This document shows, one piece after another, positions 40,901 to 52,058 of a stretch of DNA of 64,000 nt. The notes below the pieces were generated by a model that saw nothing but the letters and a program-made list of their open reading frames with translations, was not told the DNA's origin and searched no databases. The stretch spans positions 6,158,001-6,222,000 of the forward strand of contig NC_083517.1 in NCBI RefSeq assembly GCF_032362555.1. The letters run 5' to 3'. Within the stretch, counting starts at the first letter, position 1, and the number at the start of each line of letters is the position of its first letter. The DNA comes from Amyelois transitella. Its lineage: Eukaryota; Arthropoda; Insecta; Lepidoptera; Pyralidae. The position numbers and the translations under genes are program-made.

Positions 40901-43900
40901 ACCATGGATCTCCGCTGTGTGGCATGTCGCTGTGTTGATTAGCGGACGACTTTTTTTTTTCACTACCCTCTTCTTGTTGGCGCGATACCCAACGCTTCAC
41001 CGCTTGTTGTTTATTGTGTTATTTGTGTGAATGTGTGAGTGATAGCAGCGGTGCAAGCTATAAAGTTTTGCGAACTATGACTGCAATTATGAACGCGACC
41101 GTACATAAATAATGGATAAGGCTGATAAATCAAGTAGTACGTAAACTTGTTCTTGTCCATAATCATCCTTATGTATTCTGTAGTTGTGCTTTGTATTAAG
41201 AATGGGGAAAAAGGAATACCTATCAAAGAGCATTAATATGCTACAAACATAAATTGATCAGACGAATGTAAACATTAAGCAGCTTCTTTAGCTAGATCGG
41301 GAGGGATTAAAGTAAGAGATAAATGTGTTGTGATTCGCATTTATATTAATAGTATGGATTACACATTTAATTAGGAAATAAAAAATTTGCCTGCGTACAT
41401 TTTCAAAAATAAATGTACCTCATTGGTTGTTAGTTCATCAGATTCATAAAATAATCTCCAGCTAGACTAATAAAGACTTTTACAATTTGCGTGGGGAGAA
41501 ATTGCTGTTGGTAAATTTTATTATGCTTTTCCTGCTGCTATGACCAAAGTATTTGTAGAGTCCATTTCGTTACGTAAATATACTTTACTCAAAAAATACA
41601 TTTATAAAATTAAAAATTATCTTCTCGCTATTAATAAACTAAATATATTTAAATAAAAGGCGTATCAAGATTGTTTTCATTTATTTCAGTAAGATACATC
41701 TAGTTAGTAGGATCTAGTTATAAAACTGAATTTTGAACCGTGAAACATGAAAGTAGTTCATAAATACCGATGTAGGAGGAAATAAGATTTTCCTTTAATC
41801 GTTTATTATTCATTGCCGGGTGTTCGACCGACAGGACTTTTGTCTTTGAGTGATTCGTTGACAAATCATGTTATAGAGATCGCAATCCTCTACAATTGTA
41901 TAATAATGCCCGCAGTGGCCAAGTTTATTTGAATCAGTGGCGTTTACCCGTGGATGAGATGCGGGTTCAAGGAATAATATGCCACTGGTATTGTATCGGT
42001 TTGTTGATAAAACAATCAATATTTTTTAACTATCTGGGTATGTTATTATCTGATATTCTACTAAATTCAGATTTTAGCTGATAGAATCTTCACTATTCCT
42101 CCATCGGACTACAAGACGTAGACACAAATTTCACTTTTTTGTCGTTGAAATACCAAATAGCCGAACTAAACGCTTCTATAGTTCCTTTTTGGTTCGAGTT
42201 GCTAAGAAATGGCACCTAAGGGCATTATAATATTTTCAATTTTTTAATTTAAGTAAACCGTAATTGAAAATGTGTGAATGTTTTAATAAAAAAAACTATT
42301 TACTTATCTACTTAGAATTTAACAACCAGTTCCACGGAACAGTTGACACATATGATTAAGTTAATAATACAGTTAATCCGGTTTAATGTTACAAAATACC
42401 GGTTTAATATATATATACATGCGACAGGTAGGTAACTATGTCAACAGAGTTTGCAGAAAACGTGCTACACGCACTACATAAATCTTTAAAAATAACCAAT
42501 AAAGTAGGAATATATAAAGTATATATTCCTACTTTATTATATACCAACGCGCTTGCATGAAAATAATGAGTATGCAGGGATCGTTGGAAGTTGAAAGCTG
42601 TAATACGTCGGCGTACCTATTTGATATTCAGATTCGGATATTTTGTAAAAAAATGAAATAAAGAATATTGAGAGAAATTTCTAGTAGGGTAACGTCACTG
42701 TGAGGTAGGAATAAATAGTATCGTAAAACGAACTCATTTTTCAATGCTTAATGGCATATTAAATTTTACGATTCTATTTTTATGAATGATAATTTTCACA
42801 AAACTAAGTAGATTATTTAGGTTGTAAGTCCTATGACAATCTAAGAGATTATCAGAGAACAAAACAACATATGTATACAAAAACGTAATACGAAGAAGAA
42901 ATATAAATTTTCATAATTTATATATTAGATCCTAGGTATCTTGAATAAGTTAAAAGTGAAAGAAGTCCTACCTTCACGATAACAGTAATCAATACTCGTC
43001 TTCGTTAGAGTTTCCTAATTTTTTTATTAGTAAAAATGGGCTTGTTGACTTACGACCTTTAAAAACAGACGATAACAAAAATAATTCAAGTCCAAGGTGT
43101 TCACGTTTCGTGTTTACTATGAATGGCCTACTTACTGCCATTCAGCCGGCAATCGGCAAGGCAAATGACAACAAACTAGAACCATTGATGTAAATATTCA
43201 ATTTGTTCACAATAATTTTTGTTCTATTGAACAAAACTTAATTAATAATAAACAAAGTACCTAACGGTAATTAAAATTAGTGCACTGTTACAGGAAGCTT
43301 CATTTAGGAATCAACTCAGCTGTTAAGCGACGGTAAAATTGACAGTCAATGAAAAAATAACGTGCAGAAACGATGGTCAAGGTCAACTACCGTAATTTAA
43401 GTCGAAATAGCCGTGTTTACTCACAAAGATTATCACAATTGTATAGATAAAGCTGACGATTTAGGTACGAAGAAAGTAAAAATACGCAGACAGGCCGGAG
43501 GGTTGGGGAGGAAGCGGCTTCCGCACGAGCCGGGATAATTCTAGAAAATACGAAATCGATTTTTCCTAATAAAAGTTATATAAATTCAATGTAAAGATTA
43601 CTTTCATAAGGACATAATTTATAACTGTTAAGCAGCAATATGTTAATTCCTTAACTAAAATGAACAAATTGCTTTTTTTTTCTCATTGCACTTCGTGTGG
43701 GCACTGTTGCTTAAGATGCTCTTGTACAATTTGAATTAGTATCTGAAGTGAACCAAATAATAAGTAAAAAAAAATTAAAATGACATTTTCTTGCAGCACT
43801 AACCTGGCTTTTCTCTCTAACTCCCCGGTTTTTTCATTTCTCTTGAGAATAAAAGGTAGCCGGTTCGAAACCACAATCATGCTCCCTTTGCTGTTGCACG

Positions 43901-43937
43901 CCGAGCGACTGACACACTTTACATTCATTTCACTCAT
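27767..43937 (-). CDS. Tps1: Trehalose-6-phosphate synthase fused to trehalose-phosphatase domain
   Basis: Twelve minus-strand exons join in phase: 43937-43804, 38639-38483, 36741-36466, 36078-35961, 35553-35106, 35014-34772, 34437-34243, 32991-32802, 29413-29276, 28931-28745, 28340-28234, 28057-27767 (2484 nt, 827 aa), usual for insect TPS. Residues about 20-480 are the GT20 domain: IVVSNRLPF, SAGGLVTAV, WVGWPGI, VWVHDYHLML, LGVDRLDYTKGL, TPLRDGMNLVAKEF and SPFAGAGE. From about 524 comes a HAD phosphatase domain with DYDGTLAP (nucleophile near residue 537) and GDDNTDEDAM (about 721-730). It makes trehalose-6-phosphate from UDP-glucose and glucose-6-phosphate, then trehalose, the main haemolymph sugar, chiefly in fat body. 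The C-terminus is Ser/Pro-rich. The intron after exon 9 is GC-AG. ATG 43937 is the first codon of the open frame and precedes the catalytic VSNRLPF by about 20 residues. Confidence 0.96.
28519..28745. repeat. Diverged tandem repeat in a TPS intron
   Basis: TTCCGGTTATACGAGC occurs at 28519 and 28638 with similar downstream sequence (YTAATC/AGAATC, GCACTGTTCTTG/CGACGCTCTTGG, ATTTT). The period is about 119 bp. It lies just 3' of exon 10 in the minus-strand gene. Confidence 0.5.
29274..29275 (-). promoter_or_regulatory. GC (non-GT) 5' splice site of the intron after TPS exon 9
   Basis: Exon 9 ends CAAGAACAG and the intron begins GCAAGT. This matches the GC-AG consensus (strong AG before, AAGT after). 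The acceptor at 28933-28932 is GCTCAG. No nearby GT keeps the frame. Confidence 0.85.
29714..29773. repeat. Perfect 26-bp hairpin inside the pogo-like element
   Basis: The arms 29714-29739 and 29748-29773 are exact reverse complements (AGGTTCGTATCAATGTGTTG...). The loop is CAAAGAAT. Confidence 0.9.
30060..30269 (+). pseudogene. C-terminal PHD-like zinc finger of a pogo-type transposase
   Basis: The frame reads DSDSEPDAPIGREAPDTADA and then a cysteine-rich tail: CMFCQEFF, RCLMCELWAHNDCAGPE, TWICDFCK, stop. The spacing C-x2-C, C-x2-C, H-x2-C, C-x2-C is that of a C4HC3 (PHD-type) finger, known at the end of insect pogo/Tigger-like transposases. The upstream catalytic domain is absent. Confidence 0.75.
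30596..32801. other. TPS intron 8, mostly without recognised features
   Basis: A LINE 3'-tail fragment (minus) is visible at about 30745-30795: it encodes ISAYPSRKDA, like the end of the LINE at 37313. The rest, 30800-32800, shows only AT-rich intron sequence. Confidence 0.5.
33314..33571 (-). repeat. SINE-like family A, full length with 11-bp target duplication
   Basis: Perfect direct repeats TTCTCTAAAAA at 33303-33313 and 33572-33582 bracket the element. Its head is at 33571 and its CATACATACATA tail at the left. It sits in TPS intron 7. Confidence 0.88.
34140..34208 (-). pseudogene. Partial duplicate of the 3' half of TPS exon 7
   Basis: GCGACTTACTTTAGAGAGG...GTCATCAGCCTCCTCCTCTG...CTTGAGGAAGGACTTCAT repeats 34236-34353 (GCGACTTACTTAGAGAGG...). 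About 50 bp encoding the segment around SMQPVTMDDFDEY is missing. The copied splice-donor region is retained (CTTAC on the plus strand). The frame is broken relative to exon 7, so it is read as a relic. Confidence 0.8.
36742..38482. other. TPS intron 2
   Basis: Contains the LINE insertion at 37313-37909. The remainder (36800-37300 and 37925-38480) is AT-rich without recognised features. Confidence 0.55.
37313..37909 (-). mobile_element. 5'-truncated LINE insertion with 11-bp target duplication
   Basis: Direct repeats TACCTTTATCA at 37302-37312 and 37910-37920 flank the insertion. The minus strand is open for about 190 codons and encodes the end of a reverse transcriptase ORF: GVLVPTLMYGSESWVWQKK, EMRALRSMMGVKLSDRI, RWFGHVERMNESRLTKQIY, VGRPRRTYLDQI and KWKEVVSAYPSGKEA before the stop. 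The 3' end is an ATGT repeat with no poly(A). No nuclease or RT catalytic motif remains. The open frame and perfect duplication suggest a young insertion. Confidence 0.9.
39101..39330 (-). repeat. Dispersed repeat family E, copy 2
   Basis: Reverse-complement match to 22556-22772, extending further with TAGCCTGGCGGAAGATCTTC and a pyrimidine-rich end. The 80-codon open frame across it is incidental. Confidence 0.8.
40330..41020 (-). pseudogene. Tc1/mariner-type transposase relic
   Basis: Minus-strand fragments in shifting frames encode a helix-turn-helix-like RWVSRQQEEGSEKKKSSANQ, then KPYLSEINKQKRLEFALQYL, WLKAIFTDEKFVY (first catalytic Asp in FTDEK), NMWGWMSAAGPGEQVWI and ISFVQDNCPVHRVHIVRER (second Asp in QDNCPVH). 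At least two frameshifts separate them and the region of the third acidic residue is lost. No terminal inverted repeats were recognised. It is dead. Confidence 0.85.
42090..42215 (+). repeat. Dispersed repeat family D, copy 2
   Basis: Ordered match to 4005-4130 (CTCCATCGG, TTGTCGTTGAAATACCAAAT, TTTTTGGTTCGAGTTGCT). Confidence 0.5.
42498..42538. repeat. Perfect 19-bp hairpin with 3-nt loop
   Basis: The arms 42498-42516 (AATAAAGTAGGAATATATA) and 42520-42538 are exact reverse complements around AAG. Confidence 0.9.
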
Positions 43938-44300
43938 GCTTTTTCGATACGTTCCTATGCACGGCCAATCACAGTGAGGTTATCACGCATGCGCGCATAA
44001 AAGGAGGGTTATTCAAATGGTATTCATGAAACTTTTCACTTTTGCAATCATCGCAAGAAGTTTTCCACGTTAATGTTTTTCGCTTGCGTGTTCTAAATAA
44101 ACGTCATGGGCGGAGATCGAAGGCGAACTGTTCCTTTGTGTGCGGCGGTGGCCTTTATAGACTTGGTGTTTCGAGACGCGGCGCAGAAGAGCGAGATGCT
44201 CGTTTGAGTCTGAACGAGCGCTGCTGCCGGAGGTCCAAAGCAGACTCGGGAGGTTATCACTTCGACGACCCTGAACGCAGCAAGGAGACGCCTATCTTGC
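43938..44300 (-). promoter_or_regulatory. Tps1: Putative TPS promoter and 5' UTR
   Basis: On the minus strand a TATA box (TATAAAG, 44159-44153) is followed about 29 nt downstream by an ACAGTTC initiator-like site near 44130. That would give a 5' UTR of about 190 nt ending at ATG 43937. The interval 44100-44300 is clearly GC-richer than its surroundings. Open frames on both strands here (44042-44500 plus, 44302-44093 minus) are probably composition artefacts. A spliced upstream exon cannot be excluded. Confidence 0.5.
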
Positions 44301-46951
44301 AAGTCTTTCGATTCTATGCCTATTTTATTAACACCAATTGTTTTAAAAACGCGAGAAATTCTGTGCCCTTAGTGTTATTGCTATTATATTTTTCTGTGAC
44401 GCGTTCTCTTAAGAAGACTTGTAGTTGTTTGGGAAAGCTTGATTTTTACTTATGCTGGTGGTTAAACATTGAAAATTCTGAGCGAAATTTTATATTATGA
44501 GAACAAGCAGACATTTCCTGTCATCGAGTCCGTCATATTTTAAGTTTTTTTTTCATGTGTAGGTATTCCAATAATTATGCTAGTGATTACGAACAAAATG
44601 CAGACGAATAGGAACAAATAGCCACAGAACAAAGATTCGCAAGTAGTTCAAGCACTAATAAACTGATAAAATAGTAGGACAACATTTTTCTACAGTATTT
44701 AAAAAATATATAGGTTATGCAAAATAATCTTCGCTAATCTAAATGTAATTCTTTCGTGTGAAATACAATTTGTTTGGCTCTAACCTGCTCTAACAGTTTG
44801 TGATATCATAACACAGGTGTAAGACACATGTACAGTATTGTACAGTCATGACTAATAATACTAACACAGACATAAGTGAAGTATTTAAGTATATATAAAT
44901 GCTCCTGACTGTATACCCAAATGAGATACCTATGTTTTTTATTGTTGACATATTACATAATATCTTTTTAAGAATTAGTAAACGACGTCTCTGCCGGATT
45001 GCCTATCGTGCTCGGCTAACAGCAGTAGAAGGAACCTAATGGACAAAACCAGGTAATTAAGCATGGCAACAAAATTTTAAATTTGGATTATTGATACGAA
45101 AAAGAGGAAGATAATTGTCTTGTACTTCTTTTAAATTCAAGTAGTAGACAAAACTGAGGCAGACATTTTAAAATGCTTCATCGATTAATAACTCAACGAG
45201 TGTCGGTGTCAAGGAATAGTTTCCCAGCTTTTCGCAGCGGTGATGGGAAGCATGGCGCGCGCATGCTGTTTGCGTGTTGCGCACGCGCATAGCACGTGTT
45301 TACGCCGGTCACGGCCATAAAATAACTAGAATACGGAAGTATCACATGAGATATCGTGCTTATCTTTTAATCCTTAACACATATTTGAGACATGTTTATT
45401 TTTAAATTTGTTAATGTTTATTTCGCACAGAACTAACTTCTTAGACTTACTTATTCTAGACATCAGTTTTCATATACTGTCAAAAGTATGAGACGATTTA
45501 GGTTTCATCAAGTAACATTACTATATAAACTTAAATAAAAAAAAAAACTATTTTTTTAACTAGTGCAATTTTGTTGGAAGTGGAGGTTAAGACCTGACCA
45601 TAGTCAGGGAGCGGTCTGAAACCCATCATAAAGTAGGAGGACCATGGCACCATGATTAATCCAGAATAGGCAACCAGATTTTAACGCGCTATTAAAAACA
45701 CAAAAAAAGACAAAATTGAAATTTTAGTGAACAGCAGGTGTATCTTACAGAAATTTTATTGAGCAAATAAAAAATAATTTTGTTCTATGTATTGTCTCTA
45801 CGCCAATCATAATGTTATAAATGAAATAGACGATATACATAAGTATATCTTTCCATTGAACTTCTAGTGCTTTTGTTTAAACAAGTATTATGTCATGTAA
45901 TATACATACATATCTTATCTTGACAAAATTATGGAAAATATGCGCGAAAATTTGACACCACATTTGAGACTGAGGTTAAAATATTTGTAGATAGTATTTA
46001 ATAATAACGTAATCTAAGTATCTTTTCATAATTTTGTGCTGATAAATACATCTGATGTTCGCCGATTTTCCTCGTAATTTTAAAAGTAATAAAAATAACT
46101 AATTCGATAAGTGTATCAACAAATAAATGAAAGATAGTTCTAAAATAAATTTTCGTGACAAATTTGGGGCACAGAGGTCTATAATATAACGTGACATGCT
46201 GTTGTTTTCGAGTTATCTAATGATGGATTCATCATACGACCAGGAGTGATTACTTCATACAATACATACGTATAAATGTAAATATAGGTTAAGTATTCCC
46301 TTTTCCATCTAACTCCTTCTTTGATTTTTTACTTTCTAACGCGTTTCAGTCTTATTTTTTTTATGTTTTTATTTTATTTCACCTAAAATAATGTACAAGG
46401 TGGACTTTATAATACTATGAGGCATTCTCTATTAGGCGAATTTTAGAACCAACTGTTAACACTAACCTATATTATTTATATTCTTTACAAAAGGTATATT
46501 TAAAAAACATATTTAATTTATTCCACTTCATGTCTATGTCTATGTGGAGTTTAATTATTTTAATAATCACTTAATTAAATCTATCGATGTTTTTTCTGTG
46601 GGTAAGAAGGGTCTATCCACCTAACTATTAAAAATAACTATAATTAATTTGTGAATGGTACCTATCTGCTTATTTAAAATCTTTATCTAAAGCATGAGCA
46701 AACAGTGCAGTATTCACATCATGTGTAATTTTCCGTCGGTTCTTTCCGCACCTAGGTATAAATATTGTTAATTGAATTAGTGTAATAAATAACTTGAGTT
46801 CATTATTAAGTCTTTGGTTTGTAATTGCCGCTAAACGATATATCGCATTGACGATACTTATTTATATTCCCTCAATTGAAGAGGTCACTCCTTTTATAAT
46901 AATTATCTACTTAGTACCTATATCAATCGTAAAATAAAGTAACAACCTCTC

Positions 46952-47052
46952 ACTATGTCGATCTCAATTTCACCATTAAGCCATAGAGCTGAATGTGGCC
47001 ATTCAGTCTCACCGAAACTGTCGGCTCAGTCTACCAAGTAAGGGATAAATAT
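46952..47052 (+). repeat. SINE-like family A, 3' third only
   Basis: Starts at CTCAATTTCACCATTAAGCC and ends at AAGGGATAAATATG; the 5' part is absent. Confidence 0.6.
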
Positions 47053-47984
47053 GAAATAAATGTGATAATTAAGAATATTTTATGCATTGTTACTTATAAT
47101 GTTTATGTTAAATTGGAAGCTACATTGTCTCTTCCCGTGAATGTAGGCGAATTAGTTTGCCGAATATTATATGCATTGCACATACATTTCTGTTCGTTAA
47201 AGATGATAGACTACATTTCTACGACGAATTAGGGTTGACCACGCCACGTGCATTTAATTGACTCTTCCTTGGACCCTGCAGAGATATCGCCTGTAACTAA
47301 AGTTACTTGTTTAGCCTTGCTGGTTTCTATACTAACGATATTTTCACTTGCCGTCTGTACGCTTTGAAACGCGCGCGCTTTTTACTTAAAGGTATAAACA
47401 ACTCCGCCTTTGCACTCTAAATTGATCAATCAGAGTTTTTTATTATTGTTAAATCAACAAACTTACTAAACACGATACGTTATGAGTACATATGGTACAT
47501 GACATTTTTGGTCACGTTTTGCTTTTATATAATTTGGGAGTAGATAATAAATACAACGATAAGACCTACTTGAAAACTGAATTTTCGAATTAATGAGTCT
47601 TTATTACTACAAGTAGACAGTTTTAAATAAGTTAAAATAATAAAATCTTAGACTTCGTTTTTTTGCTCTTATATTTTATTATATGTTTTATTATAAGAGG
47701 ATTTCACACATTTACTTTTAGCCAATAACCATGAAACTACTAGGTATATCATACTCACAAAAATTACATATTTAGTAAAAGCAATAAGTACATAATATAA
47801 TAAGACATTTCTAGAAGGTAGAGATATAGGTCATGTGTCGCATAGCGTGTACAATACAGACCTACATACACAACGTGACTTTGATAGTCTTTGGACCTTT
47901 ATTCATATAACAATAACATTTTATATCGGATATGTAATGAACTGAAAATATAATTAGAAAATTAATAAAAATATTATAATAATC

Positions 47985-48096
47985 AATATGGGCAAATCTA
48001 TCATAGAGCCAAACAGCTGAACGTGGCCTACCAGACTTTTCATGACGGCTGGCTCTGTCCACCCCGCAGGGGATTAAGTCGTGATTTTATGTAGGT
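47985..48096 (+). repeat. SINE-like family A, 3' part
   Basis: Contains AGCCAAACAGCTGAACGTGG, CTGGCTCTGTCCACCCCGCA and the GTCGTGATTTTATGTAGGTA tail. Confidence 0.65.
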
Positions 48097-49404
48097 ATAT
48101 TGACAAAATGCATGTTTTATTTAACTGATAAAAACAACTTTTGTTAAAGCCCTTAAGGATGAATACCCCGCTTTTTTTCACATTATCCATTACGTTGTAG
48201 CGTATATATAGCCTAAAGCTTTCCTCGATAAATTGTCTATTCAAAACAAAAATATTTTTTTTATTCGAACCAGTAGTTCCTGAGATAAGCGTGTTCAAAC
48301 AAACAAACTCTCTAGCTTTATAATATAAGTATAGATAATCGTGTAATTTAAATGATGATGAAATGAGAAGAAGAAGAAAAATTATCATGGTATTGAGCTA
48401 GGGAATTTTCGCAAATATGTGATGGGTAATAACCCAGTAATCTTGATTACTAAATAACTATAATCATCTACGACTTAATTATTAAAAATATTTGAATTTG
48501 AATTTAATTTTGTATAATTGTATTCTTCACCTTTAACTAATTTCCGTCATCGGTTGTCAAATTTATATATTGTGTGTTGTATAAGGTATATTGATAATAT
48601 TCCACCTTTACCACTTCTTACTTTCCTATTTGATAATTTGTGTGTAATGTATCTATATAGTATAAAAGCCAATTAGATTTTATTCCTAGCTGAGTCTATT
48701 ATTACCATAGTTACATAAACTAAACGATAAATGATTGACGCATGTTATCATCACGAAGACAAATATGGACCAAGGCATGATAGTGGGCACGAGTGCGTTT
48801 ATTGCAACCCAGTTAAGTAAGATAGACCTGATTATAATATAGACAAAAACTTATGTCCACAATCCTTTCAATTAGGTCGAGTAAAATAGATTAAGAAGAT
48901 GTGTGTAGTGGGGGTTCAAACGAGTTTAAATGAGATTGAGCCAGATTACTATCAGAAGATGCGAGGTTATATATTGATCGTCAATGGCAGATCAATATGT
49001 AAATATTATAAATAATAAGGGCATAATAACATGATAAATAATTGTTTTACATGGTGAATTGCTCATAAAGGGCTTTATGGACAATAAGATTAAATAATTA
49101 TTTTATCTATCTGCTTGAATCTCATACTTCTTTCTGTCATTACTGTAAAAACACAAATATTCCAAAAACACCTAGTTACATGTAAGTTAAATATATGAGG
49201 TAAGAAAATTTTATGGATGACTGACCTTGGGATTCTATTCGGCCCAGACACTGATATTTAGGTGCAAAGAACGATTTCACTTACTGAGACGAACTTATAA
49301 AATTTCAATAAGCGTGCGTAATCAAAATTTTTTTTCGGCATCTACAACATCCTATGTTAATTATTAACGCAGAATTTTAGAATCGAAGCTATTGGTCTAA
49401 ATAA

Positions 49405-49440
49405 CTAGCTGTTACCTGCGACTTTGTACGCCGTAAATTT
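49405..49440 (-). mobile_element. Helitron-type 3' terminus
   Basis: The minus strand reads ACGGCGTACAAAGTCGCAGG then TAACAGCTAG followed by TTA. It closely resembles the end at 16793-16827, so both belong to one Helitron family. Confidence 0.6.
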
Positions 49441-49937
49441 CTACAAATTGAACTTTTTATGTTATTTCAATGTCTGGAAAACTTTGCAATTAGTGGGACA
49501 AAGGGGCTAACACGCTTTCACCGACGCTCTACGATTTCGTAGCAAGTCGTAGACGATGCTACGAAATTTACTTTCGCCACAGGAAAATAATTAAGAAATG
49601 TTTTCTACAAATTGTGCCAATATTCCATTACAATTGTAGATACTTTCGAGCGATGCCTCAATATTATACGGGCTTAATTATAATTAGCTTGTTACCTTGC
49701 GGGTTAGTATAATTTATGTTACATTGCGTTGTAATAAATTTTGCACAAAAAGATCTTCATGTCCCACAATAATCGATTGATGTAAACCTCGAGGTTTGTC
49801 TGTAGAGTGCTATGCCACGAAGTAACAAACACAAATTCATAGTTATTGCTAATAACTACAGGACCTACCCTCTCTCTCGTAGTATTACTTCATTTATTTT
49901 TATTTTTCCTTATAGTAATATTTTCCCATTAGTAATG

Positions 49938-50115
49938 CTGTGTGGTTCCCAGCACCAATAGAAACAAGAATAGAACTACTCCATCTCTTTCCTATGCAAG
50001 TCGTAAAATGTGACCAAGGGATAGGCTTATAAGTAGAACGTGGCTTTTCAGTCTTTTAAAGACTGCTGGCTCTATACCTCGCAAAGAATATAGACGTGAT
50101 TATATTAATGTTATA
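49938..50115 (+). repeat. SINE-like family A with internal deletion
   Basis: The head GCTGTGTGGTTCCCAGCACC and tail ATATAGACGTGATTATATT are present; about 80 bp of the middle (the CAACCTGTCAC block) is missing. Confidence 0.7.
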
Positions 50116-51722
50116 TTTTTTGGGTCTTTGAAAATCTAGTGCTCGTGTAGACTTTCTCTCTAATTTTCATTTTTTTTCTAAAGAAGTGATGCTAGAGGTA
50201 GCTGATCGTAAATATTTTACATGTTATTGTTGTAACCTTGCCATCAGTTGAAGTGCCTGTTGGCTTGCCAACTCAAAAGGGGGGGAAATAAAACTGAATA
50301 AGAATTTGTATTTTTTTTATTACAACATTGTAAAAACTTAGCATAACATACATAGCGATCATAATTTTAACATATTTTTAAAATAGTACAATAAAATTAC
50401 GTCTCGACTAAAAATAAATAGTTGCAGTTTGAGCAATAATTGAGCTCTCTTAATGACTAACGAAGCGATATTAATGCATGATCATAGAAATCTGAATATA
50501 TAGATATTATATCGATTTCTGTGGGCAAGATAGTTCTCCAGAATGTACCGCCATTTGTAAAGTAAAATCAATTTGTAATAGAAAAATCATCCTTAAAAGT
50601 ATTTTAAAACTGTATAACCTGTAAACAAGATCTTAATTTAGATTTTTACATAATTGCCTATTTGTCTGGCATTAGCTAACAATTTTGCGTAACTGATTAG
50701 TAGTTTCAATTGTCTGTAGTTAACTTTTTCATAATGGGTTTATATTGTAATAATTTAAAATAAATGCTTTTATCATCACATTTTAACATTCCCTTAATAG
50801 GCTTTAATTTATTTTTGATACATATACCACTATGGAAATAGTAATTGGAATAAGTACCTTTACAAATGGCAGTGCCTACTTTAACTTCGTACACATTCTT
50901 ATTTCATAAAAGGCACAAATATTTTGTGTACATTTCCTACTTTACATGTAGGTACAGAACTTATGTAAAACATAATTTTAGTAACTAAAAACCTCTCATA
51001 TTTTATATATTTAGTCTAAACTATAAAATTGAAATACACAAACAAGCATGTAACGTTATACATCGAATAATAAATTGTCTTCAATTTTTATTTCTAAATA
51101 AGTTTCTAGTATATTTGGTATAAGTACGTAGGTACATATATACTTATATAATAATTCATTCCCTAGTCTACGCTCAAACTTAATTTTAGTGCATTCGGCC
51201 ACATATACATGCACGTCGGAAAAGACTACAGTAGGCATAGTGCTTAGAAAACAATTTAATATTACCCGAAAGCAAAGCCCCCGGCAAAAACGAGTACCTA
51301 TAATAAATCACAGCAATATTGGCATTTTCAGTATGTGTTTTGTGTTTATAAATAAATTTGTAATCTTTAGTACCTACTTTTTCGAACGACTCCTAATTTC
51401 TGAATATGGTCGACGTGTGTTATCGCTGACTATAAAATCGCGAAATTATAACATAATGTCACCGTCAATAAAATTGTTTATCCCTTTCGCTTACGACTAT
51501 GGCATGTCACTTTTCACTAATCTTAACCTAACCCTGTATGACTTAAGCTTCAAAGTTGTATTAACCGAGAATAGAGTTTATTTCACCGAAGAAATAATAA
51601 TGTTATGTGGCTATATATGGAATGTGATAGACCACCTCAGGGTCTATATCTTCCATAGTTATAAAAACATCATATTACATACTTTAAAATCGCCGAAAAA
51701 TCTGTACAATCCCGAAAATTAA

Positions 51723-51830
51723 AAACACATTAACTTAACAAATTACACCTATTGAGCTAGTCCTAAAGTAAGTTCAAAAACTTGGTTATAGAATACCAGC
51801 TCAACGGAAAAAGATAATCATCCTTGTTCC
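51723..51830 (-). repeat. tRNA-derived SINE family T, 3' body fragment
   Basis: AAATTACACCTATTGAGCTA, CCTAAAGTAAGTTC and ACCAGCTCAACG match the body of the 4363-4606 element; the tRNA head is absent. Confidence 0.6.
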
Positions 51831-52058
51831 CCCTGGCGTAATTCGTGATTATAATCACAATTCTCTGGGGAGTGTTCGGAATGCACCTTTTGACCATGAT
51901 CCTGTGACTCCCAGTCTGGCCTCCGCAATAATTTCCGGGGAACCTTACTCTTGAAGATAACCATCGACAGTCTTAAATCGAAGTTATATTTATTTGACTT
52001 CTGCAATAAAACTCATTCTCGGCCAATAGACGACGAAAACACATATAAAAAAGTCAGT

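Larger units (their letters stand above)
38640..43803. other. TPS intron 1 (5.2 kb)
   Basis: Contains family E (39101-39330), a Tc1-like transposase relic (40330-41020), a 19-bp hairpin (42498-42538) and family D (42090-42215). The stretches 39340-40320, 41030-42080 and 42600-43800 show nothing recognised. Confidence 0.55.
44300..52058. other. Intergenic region between TPS and ABCG genes (shared minus orientation)
   Basis: No gene was recognised. It holds family A fragments (46952-47052, 47985-48096, 49938-50115), a Helitron end (49405-49440) and a SINE tail (51723-51830). The part at 50310-52058 is free of recognised repeats apart from that tail and may be a long ABCG 3' UTR. GC-richer islands at 45225-45310 and 47270-47410 have no assigned function. 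Confidence 0.5.

Noticed and set aside
41896..42081. tRNA-like word GCGGGTTCAAGGAATAATAT suggesting another SINE head
   Set aside because: Only a B-box-like word is present and no matching A box or family body was found.
44042..44500. 152-codon open frame on the plus strand and a 69-codon frame on the minus strand
   Set aside because: Both lie over the GC-rich region just upstream of the TPS start, share no recognised motif, and are better explained by composition of a promoter/5' UTR.
51189..51722. 177-codon plus-strand open frame
   Set aside because: Low-complexity, AT-rich translation with no motif, antisense to the possible ABCG 3' UTR; treated as chance.
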